In this document: piece by piece, positions 1 to 6,586 of the stretch
Numbering within the stretch: the stretch's first letter is position 1
Layout: every line of letters begins with the position of its first letter
NCBI GenBank assembly: GCA_947453695.1
Contig: CANGHW010000013.1
Location: 1 to 64,000, forward strand
Length of the DNA stretch: 64,000 bases
DNA from: Opitutia bacterium
Lineage (GTDB): Bacteria > Verrucomicrobiota > Verrucomicrobiia > Opitutales > Opitutaceae
Direction of reading: 5' to 3'
Notes under the pieces: generated by a model
Databases searched by the model: none
Told to the model about the DNA's origin: nothing
The model's input: the letters and a program-made list of their open reading frames with translations, nothing else
Made by a program: the position numbers and the translations under genes

Positions 1-810
1 GTTTACCGCTTCTTGCGCGATGCGATAGAGGTGACCGGCGACAAAGGGCTCGGCGACGGCCACCGGTGCGGGGCATTCGAAGCGGCAGCGCACGCGACCG
101 AGAGCATTGATGCGCTCAGAGAGTTCAGCCAGGCCGATTTGCAAGGCGTCCGATTCGCTTCCAACCGGCACCAAACCGCGGGCAAGAAATCGTGTCTGCG
201 CAATCGCTTCGCGCAGCATTTTACCCAGATCGGCGAGGCCGGCGGCGAGTTTCGGTTGGCCCGCGGCTTCCTCTTTCAGCGCGGCACACATGAATTCGAT
301 CGCAGTGAGTTGCTGGCCGAGGCCGTCGTGGAGATCGGCCCCGATGGTGTGCCGCTCCCGTTCGCTGACATCGAGAATCTCGTGTTCGAGGCGCTTTTGT
401 TCGATTTGAGCGTTGGCCAGAGCCTTCTCCTGCCCCACGGCGGCGAGAGCGCGCCGCACGACGGACGGGAGGAGATCGAGGAGCCCGGTGTCCTTCATCA
501 CGTAGTCGAGCGCGCCCTGCTTCATGACCTCGACGGCGACTTTTTCGTCGCCCTGACCCGTCACCACCACGAAGGGCACCGGGGCCACTCGCTGGAGATC
601 GGCGACCAGGGGCGGGCCTTCGCCGTCCTTGAGCTTCAAATCGAGGAGCAGGAGATCGGCGCGTTGACTCCCGAGCCACTCGCGGGCGGCGGCGGCCGAG
701 CCGGCCGTAGCGACCTCGTAGTGCTCGGCGGCGAGCGCATCGGCCATGAGAATCAACAGGCCTTCGTCGTCATCGACGACCAGAATACGCGGCGCGGGGT
801 TTTGCGGCAC
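1..810 (-). CDS. Receiver-HisKA_3 histidine kinase (partial, cut by left edge)
   Basis: A CheY-like receiver is joined to the start of a NarX/DegS-type kinase core; the 3' end lies beyond the left edge (270 codons visible). The receiver shows RILVVDDDEG near its N-terminus, the phospho-acceptor Asp in LLLLDLKLKDGEG, then VVVTGQG and a Lys in YVMKD. A short helix leads to the HisKA_3 block ERHTIGADLHDGLGQQLTAI, whose His is the expected autophosphorylation site, and the ATPase begins at YRIAQEAVN. A GTG at 810 is the best start: the only Met codon nearby (747) lies inside the receiver. It sits 16 bases after the preceding receiver gene, so the three genes are probably one transcript. A receiver fused in front of a kinase suggests it relays a signal from the upstream PAS kinase. 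Confidence 0.85.
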   Translation of the reverse strand, partial: MPQNPAPRILVVDDDEGLLILMADALAAEHYEVATAGSAAAAREWLGSQRADLLLLDLKLKDGEGPPLVADLQRVAPVPFVVVTGQGDEKVAVEVMKQGALDYVMKDTGLLDLLPSVVRRALAAVGQEKALANAQIEQKRLEHEILDVSERERHTIGADLHDGLGQQLTAIEFMCAALKEEAAGQPKLAAGLADLGKMLREAIAQTRFLARGLVPVGSESDALQIGLAELSERINALGRVRCRFECPAPVAVAEPFVAGHLYRIAQEAVN

Positions 811-826
811 AGGCTGGAGGCGCGGC

Positions 827-1261
827 TCAGTGGGTCGTGACGGTAGGCAGCACCAGCAGCGGCACGAAGAGCCCGAGGCGCCGGATGGCTTCGGCGAACT
901 TGTCGTAGTCGACCGGTTTCTGCAGGTAGACACTGCAGCCGAGTTCATGGCAGCGCTCGACCTCCCGGCTGTCATCCGTGGTGGTGAGCATAATGACCGA
1001 GAGCTTGCGCAACTCCGGGTCGGCTTTCAGGCGGCGGAGCACCTCGATGCCATCGACTTTGGGCATCCGGATATCGAGAAGAATGAGAAACGACTCACTG
1101 TTTCCCGGGCGTCCCTTGAAAAAGAAATCCAGGATAGCCTGGCCATCGCGGAAGTGCTCGATGCGGTTGGTCAGGCCGGCGGCTTCGAGATTTTCCCTAA
1201 TCAGGATCGCGTGGCCCTCGTCGTCGTCGACGATCAGAATGGTGGGATGGGGTTGGCTCAT
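827..1261 (-). CDS. Single-domain response regulator (CheY/Rcp1-like)
   Basis: A 144-residue stand-alone receiver domain with no output domain. Seen: acidic pocket at D12-D14, phospho-acceptor D63 in [11 protein letters not shown], switch Thr at T93 in MLTTTDD, and the conserved Lys K115 in LQKPVD. The spacing and the inserted [10 protein letters not shown] loop before the acceptor strand resemble Rcp1-type receivers that partner phytochrome-like kinases. Its start codon overlaps the stop of the PAS kinase by four bases (ATGA), which implies translational coupling and a cognate pair. It most likely shuttles phosphate between the kinase upstream and the receiver-kinase downstream. The family call is firm; the partners are inferred from position. 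Confidence 0.93.
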   Translation of the reverse strand: MSQPHPTILIVDDDEGHAILIRENLEAAGLTNRIEHFRDGQAILDFFFKGRPGNSESFLILLDIRMPKVDGIEVLRRLKADPELRKLSVIMLTTTDDSREVERCHELGCSVYLQKPVDYDKFAEAIRRLGLFVPLLVLPTVTTH

Positions 1262-2535
1262 GTGGTGGTTGATCGGTTGTCGAGCGCGGGCAAAGAGACA
1301 AAAAAAGTGGAGCCTTCGCCGGGACGGCTCTCAACCCAAATTCGGCCTTTTTGCCGCTCGAGCACGCGTTGGGCGATCGTGAGGCCGAGACCTTCGCCGG
1401 CGGTGCGGTCGGGATCGAGGCGGTGAAAGATATCAAACACCTTGCCCTGATGCTCAGGGGCGATGCCGATGCCATTGTCGGCGACGAAATAGATCGCATC
1501 ACCATTCTGCACGCGGCCGGAAATCGTCACCTGCAACGGTCGGGATGGATCGCGATACTTAAGCGCATTATCGAGGAGGTTGGCGAAGACCTGGCTCGTC
1601 TGCACGTGGTCCGCGAGACACGTGGGCAGCGCCTCGACGTGCACCTGAGCGCCCGCCTCGCGCAGCTGAAACTCCATCGCGGCGAGGATCTCAGCGAGGA
1701 GGCCGTTGGGATTAAGCGGACGCGCGACGAGGGCGACCCGGCCGAGACGCGAGTAGCGCAAGAGGCCGGCGAGGAGCGTGTCCATCTTGTTCGCGCCGGC
1801 ATTGATAAACTTGAGGGCCTGCGGGATCGCGACCTCGACGGGCTGGCGCAGCTTCGCCGCGGGCACGAGTCCGTCGGGCGCACCCTGCATCGCGAGGCGA
1901 ATGACGTCGCACGCGCGATTAAGCTGCTTGCCGAAGCCCTGCACGTTGACGAGGGGCGAGCGGAGGTCGTGTGAGACGGTGTAGACGATGGCCTCGAGCT
2001 CCTTGTTTTTTTCCGCCAGTTCCGCCGCGATGCGCTGGAGCTCCTCCTCGTAGGTCTTGCGCGCCGTGATGTCAGTGCGGATCGCCACGTATTGCTGGGG
2101 TTTTCCAGCTTCGTTGACGAAGGGATAGATGGTCGTCTCGACCCAGTAGAACGAGCCGTCTTTGGCGCGATTGCGGATCTCACCCCGCCACACGCGCCCA
2201 CTCCCAATCGTGGACCAGAGCTCGTGAAAAAACGCCTTGGGATGGTGGCTGGAGTTGATGATCCGATGGTCCCGCCCCAGCAGTTCCTCCCGGGGATACT
2301 TCGAAATGGCGCAAAACTTGTCGTTCACATAAGTGATCCGCCCGGCCGGATCCGTAATTACGACGATCGAGTGCTCATCGAGGGCGGCTTTGACATCCCG
2401 CAGCTCCTTGACCGTCGCCAACAAGTCCTGCTCCAACCGGTCGCGGGCCTCCGCCACCGAATCGCTCGCCGCAGCCTCCAACGCCTCTAGGCGGGCAACG
2501 AGTTCCGCGTGGGAGAGTTGAGAGTAGTCGGCCAT
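1258..2535 (-). CDS. PAS-domain sensor histidine kinase
   Basis: A 425-residue cytoplasmic kinase without membrane segments. Residues 8-52 are a predicted coiled coil, 50-160 a PAS/PAC sensor ([20 protein letters not shown], ending [12 protein letters not shown]), and 165-200 the dimerisation helix with phospho-acceptor H189 in [10 protein letters not shown]. The ATPase domain has an N box at NALKYR (about 323), G1 at DNGIGI (353-358) and G2 at GEGLGL (380-385). HisKA and ATPase resemble bacteriophytochrome-type kinases, but there is no GAF/PHY chromophore module. It is the first gene of a minus-strand operon with two receiver proteins and is divergent from the PocR/AraC regulator at 2663. 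The ligand sensed by PAS cannot be read from the sequence. Confidence 0.93.
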   Translation of the reverse strand: MADYSQLSHAELVARLEALEAAASDSVAEARDRLEQDLLATVKELRDVKAALDEHSIVVITDPAGRITYVNDKFCAISKYPREELLGRDHRIINSSHHPKAFFHELWSTIGSGRVWRGEIRNRAKDGSFYWVETTIYPFVNEAGKPQQYVAIRTDITARKTYEEELQRIAAELAEKNKELEAIVYTVSHDLRSPLVNVQGFGKQLNRACDVIRLAMQGAPDGLVPAAKLRQPVEVAIPQALKFINAGANKMDTLLAGLLRYSRLGRVALVARPLNPNGLLAEILAAMEFQLREAGAQVHVEALPTCLADHVQTSQVFANLLDNALKYRDPSRPLQVTISGRVQNGDAIYFVADNGIGIAPEHQGKVFDIFHRLDPDRTAGEGLGLTIAQRVLERQKGRIWVESRPGEGSTFFVSLPALDNRSTTT

Positions 2536-2662
2536 CGGTTGCGGCCCATCGTCGCGTCGTTCGGCCGTGGCGCAAGCCGCGCGATATAGGGAAATCCTTT
2601 AGTCAGAAGCCTCCATCATCCCAATATCGCAAGAAATGCGGATAGGATATGGTGGGGACGCA

Positions 2663-3637
2663 ATGAACGAGCCCACCCACACCACCACCGCCGAGCCCAC
2701 TCCCACCGCTTCGGCTCCCGCCCATCACAACCGCGATGCCGACGTCGTTAACCGGCTGCAGAACTCGAAAATCTTCAAGGACTACCGACAGGCCTTCCAG
2801 ACCGCGGCCGGCCTGCCCCTCGTGCTCCGCCCCGCCGGTTCGTTTCAAGCCCCGATGGCTGGCTCGAAGCAGATCAATCCCTTTTGCGCACTGATGTCGT
2901 CGACGAGCAAGGCCTGCGCCGCCTGCATCCAGCTCCAACAGCGCGTCGAAGCCGAAGCCATCACGGAGAGCAAGACCCTCCAATGCTTCGCCGGCCTGAC
3001 CGAATCGATGGTCCCGGTCCGCCTCGGCAACAAAGTCATCGCCTATCTCCAAACCGGCCAAGTCCTGCTTCAGGCTCCGACCGAGACCAAGTTCAAGGCC
3101 GCCATCCGCCAGCTCGAGAAGTGGAACGCCGGCCTCGATGCCGCCGCTCTCCGCCCCGCCTACTTCAACACCCGGGTGCTGACCAAGGGCCACTACGATG
3201 CCGTCGTGCGCCTCCTGGGCAGCTTTGCCGAGCACCTCTCGCTCGTGAGCAATGAACTCATGATCCAGCAAGTCAGCGCCGAGCCGCCGGTGGTCACCAA
3301 AGCCCGCGCGTTCATCACCGAACACCTTGGCGAAATGCTCTCGCTGCAACAGGTCGCCCGCGCGGTGAACATGAGCGCGTTCTATTTCTGCAAGGTCTTC
3401 AAGGCGGGCACGGGCCTGACGTTTACCGATTACATCGCCCGCGCCCGGGTCGAGAAGACCAAGCAGCTCCTCTTGAACCCCAACACCCGCGTCAGCGAAG
3501 CCGCCTACGAGGCCGGTTTCCAATCGCTCTCGCAGTTCAACCGCGTGTTCCGCCGCGTCACGGGCGAACCGCCGTCGGCCTACCGCGAACACCTCCACGG
3601 TCACGGTGGCCATGGTGGCCTCGCCTGCGCCGCCTGA
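2663..3637 (+). CDS. PocR-domain AraC-family transcriptional regulator
   Basis: A 324-residue regulator. After a Thr/Pro-rich N-terminal tail, residues about 30-195 match the PocR ligand-binding domain: four Cys spread over NPFCALM, ACAACIQ and LQCFAG, followed by YLQTGQVL. The C-terminal 100 residues form a two-helix-turn-helix AraC domain (LSLQQVARAVNMSAFYFCKV, then VSEAAYEAGFQSLSQFNRVF). The ATG at 2663 is preferred over 2636 because GTGGGGA lies just before it. PocR domains in known regulators sense small hydrocarbon derivatives such as propanediol; the effector here is unknown. It is divergent from the PAS kinase, so the 2536-2662 interval probably holds both promoters. A rho-independent terminator at 4027-4060 could end this transcript. 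Confidence 0.92.
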   Translation: MNEPTHTTTAEPTPTASAPAHHNRDADVVNRLQNSKIFKDYRQAFQTAAGLPLVLRPAGSFQAPMAGSKQINPFCALMSSTSKACAACIQLQQRVEAEAITESKTLQCFAGLTESMVPVRLGNKVIAYLQTGQVLLQAPTETKFKAAIRQLEKWNAGLDAAALRPAYFNTRVLTKGHYDAVVRLLGSFAEHLSLVSNELMIQQVSAEPPVVTKARAFITEHLGEMLSLQQVARAVNMSAFYFCKVFKAGTGLTFTDYIARARVEKTKQLLLNPNTRVSEAAYEAGFQSLSQFNRVFRRVTGEPPSAYREHLHGHGGHGGLACAA

Positions 3638-3739
3638 GCCGCCGCCCCACCCGATCAATCGACGCGCCGTTTCCGCCAATCCCTGCGCAGCACTAGCGTC
3701 CACCTCGGCGTAAACTGCCCACCAACCGGAAGCTTCCCC

Positions 3740-3949
3740 ATGGTCTTCTTTCCGCTCACCCTCACCATCAGCTCCTGTCTCGTCTTCAGTTGCGCGGTCT
3801 TCGCCGTGCGCGAGCAGTTGCGCCGCCGGCTCGGAGCCGGTCGCGCTGCCGCCGCACCAGATACCGACCATATTTTCGCGCACGCGTCTACTTCCCGTGA
3901 CTCGGCCGTCCACGGCAACAGTGGTCCCAGCGACCGCTCCACCCCCTGA
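3740..3949 (+). CDS. Small hypothetical protein, possible membrane anchor
   Basis: A 69-codon frame that I do not recognise. The first 25 residues are hydrophobic (VFFPLTLTISSCLVFSCAVF) and would form one membrane helix, followed by a basic patch RRRLGAGR and a polar tail. GGAAG lies about eight bases upstream of the ATG, a plausible ribosome site. It falls in the 535-base gap between the AraC regulator and the UspA gene, with a terminator 78 bases downstream on the same strand. Against it: short length and no recognisable family. It could be a chance frame in GC-rich DNA, in which case 3638-4026 holds no gene. Confidence 0.35.
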   Translation: MVFFPLTLTISSCLVFSCAVFAVREQLRRRLGAGRAAAAPDTDHIFAHASTSRDSAVHGNSGPSDRSTP

Positions 3950-4026
3950 CCCGGCCGCCTCCGACGTTTAGCCGACGCGTGCGCCCGTTTTTTTCTTCAC
4001 GCTAGCAAAACCCTGCTAAACCCAAA

Positions 4027-4060
4027 CCGTGAGCCAACCCGATTGGCCCACGGTTTTTTT
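4027..4060 (+). terminator. Rho-independent terminator
   Basis: The arms CCGTG-GCCAA and TTGGC-CACGG pair with one bulged position around a CCCGA loop, directly followed by seven T. It ends plus-strand transcription from the AraC regulator or the small frame at 3740. Confidence 0.8.
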
Positions 4061-4115
4061 GCGCACCTCAACAGGTCATCCGCCTCCAACACGCCGCGCC
4101 AATACGGCCGGGGCA

Positions 4116-4148
4116 AAAGAAAGGGCGCGGGCCCACATGCCCGCGCCC
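4116..4148 (-). terminator. Rho-independent terminator of uspA
   Basis: A perfect ten-base stem GGGCGCGGGC/GCCCGCGCCC around the loop CCACAT. Read on the minus strand it is followed by TTTCTTTT. It lies 25 bases past the UspA stop codon. Its loop resembles those of the three hairpins at 5.99, 6.20 and 6.54 kb. Confidence 0.8.
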
Positions 4149-4172
4149 GGTGTTCCCACTACCCAAATTCCA

Positions 4173-4661
4173 CTAGGCAAATGCCGGTTTCGCGACGAGG
4201 TCGCGCTCTTCGATCACCACGATCCGTTTCGTCGAAGGCACGATCACCACAGGGCACGTGGCCCGTTGCAGGACGCCGTGCGTCGTGCTCCCAACGAGCA
4301 GATCGTAGAGGGCGGTGTGGCCGTGCGAACCCATCACGATATAGTCGGCCTTGAATTCTTCGGCGCGCTCAACGATGTTAGTGATCGGCGCTCCGACCAT
4401 CTGGACTGCCTCAGTGACGATATTGTCGAGGTTGAGCTGCGCCTCGATGCGGGCCAGTTGGCGCTCGGCGTTTTTCTCCCCAGCGGCGGTGAGCTCGGTG
4501 AGGTCGTTGATGAGTGGCGCATACTCCGCCATGATGGCCGGCGGTTGGATCACCGTCAGGAGAACCACGCGTCCGCCGACTGCTTTGGCCAAGGTCGCCG
4601 CTTCCGTAACCACAGCGTCGCTGACGCTGGAAAAGTCGATTGGGGTGAGGATCGTTTTCAT
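4173..4661 (-). CDS. Universal stress protein, UspA family
   Basis: A 162-residue single Usp domain. It begins MKTILTPIDFS, the usual first strand with the nucleotide-binding Asp, and carries the ATP-binding signature G-2x-G-9x-G(S/T): G111, G114 and G124-S125 in GSHGHTALYDLLVGST, followed by the terminal strand CPVVIVP. The motif suggests the ATP-binding subgroup. The ATG at 4661 is chosen because the domain begins there; an in-frame extension upstream has no homologous look. It lies 88 bases downstream of hemA on the same strand and ends in its own terminator. A role in stress or starvation survival is the usual family function and is not specific to this context. Confidence 0.93.
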   Translation of the reverse strand: MKTILTPIDFSSVSDAVVTEAATLAKAVGGRVVLLTVIQPPAIMAEYAPLINDLTELTAAGEKNAERQLARIEAQLNLDNIVTEAVQMVGAPITNIVERAEEFKADYIVMGSHGHTALYDLLVGSTTHGVLQRATCPVVIVPSTKRIVVIEERDLVAKPAFA

Positions 4662-4749
4662 GGCCAGAGTATAGTCCCGAATCCTTCTCCCGGCTGCGCA
4701 GCGTTTGCGAAACGTTGGGCGAGTTTTGCGCCCGCCCGGCCGGCGCGCG

Positions 4750-5844
4750 TCACCCGGCCAACACGGCGGCGCCAAAAGTCTCGCGGGCACCGCGGTCCGC
4801 GACGGGAGCCGCGGGAGCGAGCTGGCGCTCGATCTGCGCCCAGAGGGCACTCGCACGCTCGGCGAGGAGCGCTTCGCACTTGGCGATTTCGGCTTCGCGC
4901 GCGGTGCGGTTCTCAGCCGCGATGCGGGCCAGGTCGTCGAGATCGTAGAGGAAAACGTTTTCCATCCGCGCGACCGCGGGCTCGACGTCGCGCGGCATCG
5001 CCGCATCGATGAAAAAGATCGGTCGGCTGCTGCGGCCCTGCATGGCGGCCGCGACAACTTCCGGCGAGATCAAGGTGGTGGGCGCTGCAGTGGAGCAAAC
5101 CACGACATCGAATTCGCCGAGCCGTGCCGCACTGTGCTCAAACGGCAGCGCGCGAATGCCGAGTTCGTTCGCGACCTCGAGGGCGCGCTCCGGACTGCGA
5201 TTCGAAACCGTGAGGGACACGGCGCCGCGGTTCAGGAAGGCGCGGCCGCACTTGCGACCGATGTCACCGGCGCCGAGCAGGAGGATATTGGCGCGGGCGG
5301 GATCGCCGAAGATTTTCGCGGCGAGGTCGACCGCAACGTTGGCCACGCTCACCAGGCCGGAAGTGATGGCGGTGTGCGTGCGGACGTGCTTGGCGGCCTG
5401 AAAGGTTTTTTGAAACACCCGGTTGAGCACGGCGCCGGCCGAACCGCGCTCCTGCGCGACTGCGTAGGCCTTCTTAACCTGGCCGAAGATTTCGTTTTCC
5501 CCGAGCATTTGGGAGTCGAGGCCGGCCGATACTGCGAGGAGGTGCTCGGTGGCCGCTTTTCCGCGCAGATCGAGCCGCAAGGGGGCAAACTCGCCCTGAT
5601 CCAAACCCTGGCGGCGGCAAAATGTGGCGGCGACGCGGTCGATAGTCGCACCGCTTTCGGCGACGCCGTAGATTTCGAGACGGTTGCAGGTATTGACCAC
5701 GGCAAATTCGACGAGGCCGTGGAGCGCCGCGAGATCAGTAGCGAAGGCCTGCTCAGCGTCGGCGGAGAGGCGCAGGCGTTCACGGACGCCGAGGGGGGCG
5801 GTGCGATGGGTGACGCCGACGACGAAGACTTCGCGAGGCTGCAT
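4750..5844 (-). CDS. hemA: Glutamyl-tRNA reductase, short C-terminus
   Basis: Catalyses NADPH-dependent reduction of glutamyl-tRNA(Glu) to glutamate-1-semialdehyde, the first step of C5-pathway tetrapyrrole synthesis. Seen: N-terminal catalytic domain with active-site C53 in NTCNRLEIYG, the segment SAGLDSQMLGENEIFGQVKK, the Rossmann glycine motif LLLGAGDIG, and NVFLYDLDDL. At 364 residues it is roughly 50 shorter than usual. Only about 50 residues follow the DLDDL strand, so most of the helical dimerisation domain seems absent; the frame ends cleanly at TGA. Heme supply fits the many cytochromes encoded from 8.9 to 11.1 kb. Transcription arriving from feoA would meet two terminators first, so hemA probably has its own promoter in 5845-5986. 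Confidence 0.93.
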   Translation of the reverse strand: MQPREVFVVGVTHRTAPLGVRERLRLSADAEQAFATDLAALHGLVEFAVVNTCNRLEIYGVAESGATIDRVAATFCRRQGLDQGEFAPLRLDLRGKAATEHLLAVSAGLDSQMLGENEIFGQVKKAYAVAQERGSAGAVLNRVFQKTFQAAKHVRTHTAITSGLVSVANVAVDLAAKIFGDPARANILLLGAGDIGRKCGRAFLNRGAVSLTVSNRSPERALEVANELGIRALPFEHSAARLGEFDVVVCSTAAPTTLISPEVVAAAMQGRSSRPIFFIDAAMPRDVEPAVARMENVFLYDLDDLARIAAENRTAREAEIAKCEALLAERASALWAQIERQLAPAAPVADRGARETFGAAVLAG

Positions 5845-5986
5845 GCGGATGAGTATGCCGAAACGCCGGGTCTCATGCTCCGCGAGGGTTGCGAACCGCT
5901 GCGCAGAAATTGTCGGAGCCCCGGTGGCGCCGGCAGATTATGCGCAGGCCGCGAGCGACGAACTGCCTCCGGCCGCTGGCGTCCCT

Positions 5987-6031
5987 AAAAAAGGGGTCGG
6001 CCGCGTTGCACCCACATGCACCGCGGCCGAC
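5987..6031 (-). terminator. Long terminator hairpin, copy 1
   Basis: The arms GTCGGCCGCG (5996-6005) and CGCGGCCGAC (6022-6031) pair perfectly and the stem extends inward through TGCA/TGCA with one mismatch around the loop CCCACA. On the minus strand the hairpin is followed by CCCC and six T. It lies upstream of hemA and would block read-through from feoA. Confidence 0.75.
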
Positions 6032-6069
6032 TGGGGTAACTATCACTAACAAGTTCGTCTGAGCCTTGC

Positions 6070-6132
6070 TCAGGCGAAAATTAGAACGACGACACTATGC
6101 CCGAAGCGCGGACTCCATGCGCCGCGTGAATT
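6070..6132 (-). pseudogene. Possible remnant of a second feoA 3' end
   Basis: The minus-strand frame ending at the TGA of 6070-6072 finishes ...FGHSVVVLIFA, close to the end of the intact FeoA 202 bases away (...LGHTVAMQ...AMQIFA). The bases around both stops also match (CTCAGGCGAAAAT on the plus strand), and both are followed by the same kind of spacer and hairpin. Nothing upstream in this frame resembles the rest of FeoA, so only the last 10-20 codons would survive. It may instead be a convergent duplication of the terminator unit alone. Confidence 0.35.
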
Positions 6133-6193
6133 GGCAATTCCTGCGTGGATTTTGTCCAATCCACTAAGGGACCGCGGCGTGGGCGACTCGGAC

Positions 6194-6237
6194 AAAAAAA
6201 AGTCGGCCGCGATGCACCCACATGCACCGCGGCCGAC
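6194..6237 (-). terminator. Long terminator hairpin, copy 2 (feoA)
   Basis: The arms GTCGGCCGCG (6202-6211) and CGCGGCCGAC (6228-6237), with inner TGCA/TGCA and loop CCCACA, are nearly identical to copy 1 at 5996-6031. An eight-A run at 6194-6201 gives a U-tract on the minus-strand RNA. It terminates feoA, whose stop is 35 bases away. Confidence 0.82.
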
Positions 6238-6271
6238 GGGGATAACACCTATCAAATCGTCCGAGCTAGGC

Positions 6272-6523
6272 TCAGGCGAAAATCTGCATCGCGACGATGA
6301 TCTGCATGGCGACGGTGTGGCCGAGGGCTACGCGCGTGCCGTTGATCTGGCAGACAAACGGGCCGGTGCCGCCGATCTTGGTGACCGGGGCCGACTCGCC
6401 GAAACCCATCTCGCGCGCCCGCTGGCAAAACTCCGGCTCACCTTTCAGCGCATGCACGCGCGCGGCCGTGCCGGGCGGGAGCTGACAGAGGGGGACGAGG
6501 CGTTGGAGGGGAGCGCGGTTCAT
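6272..6523 (-). CDS. feoA: FeoA-family ferrous iron transport accessory protein
   Basis: An 83-residue protein with the FeoA SH3-like fold: LPPGTAARVHAL, a central REMGFGESAPVTKIG (the characteristic 'MGF' turn), then GTRVALGHTVAMQI. FeoA is the small cytoplasmic partner of the FeoB Fe(II) permease; no feoB is visible in the window, so this is a solo copy. The ATG at 6523 lies immediately after the mtrB-homologue terminator, and the gene is on the same strand as the outer-membrane conduit genes at 6587-9670, hinting at a common iron theme. It ends in a strong terminator. Read-through from the conduit genes or a separate promoter cannot be distinguished. Confidence 0.85.
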   Translation of the reverse strand: MNRAPLQRLVPLCQLPPGTAARVHALKGEPEFCQRAREMGFGESAPVTKIGGTGPFVCQINGTRVALGHTVAMQIIVAMQIFA

Positions 6524-6526
6524 GGG

Positions 6527-6568
6527 AAAAAGAGGCCGGCTGCAGGCACCCACATGCCCACAGCCAGC
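6527..6568 (-). terminator. Terminator of the MtrB-like gene
   Basis: The arms GGCTGCAGGCA (6538-6548) and TGCCCACAGCC (6555-6565) pair with two mismatches around the loop CCCACA. On the minus strand the hairpin is followed by TCTTTTTCCC. It is a weaker relative of the hairpins at 5996 and 6202 and sits 18 bases past the barrel gene's stop, almost touching the feoA start. Confidence 0.65.
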
Positions 6569-6586
6569 GGGGGTAACTAACAGGGT

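Larger units (their letters stand above)
5845..6271. other. Intergenic tract between feoA and hemA with duplicated terminator units
   Basis: These 427 bases contain no convincing intact gene. They hold two copies of a unit consisting of a feoA-like 3' end, a short spacer and a long terminator hairpin: copy 1 at about 5987-6090 and copy 2 at about 6194-6291, the second including the real feoA stop. Between the copies is about 100 bases of ordinary-looking sequence with TTGGCAATTCC. The proximal part (5845-5986) must hold the hemA promoter. Confidence 0.6.
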
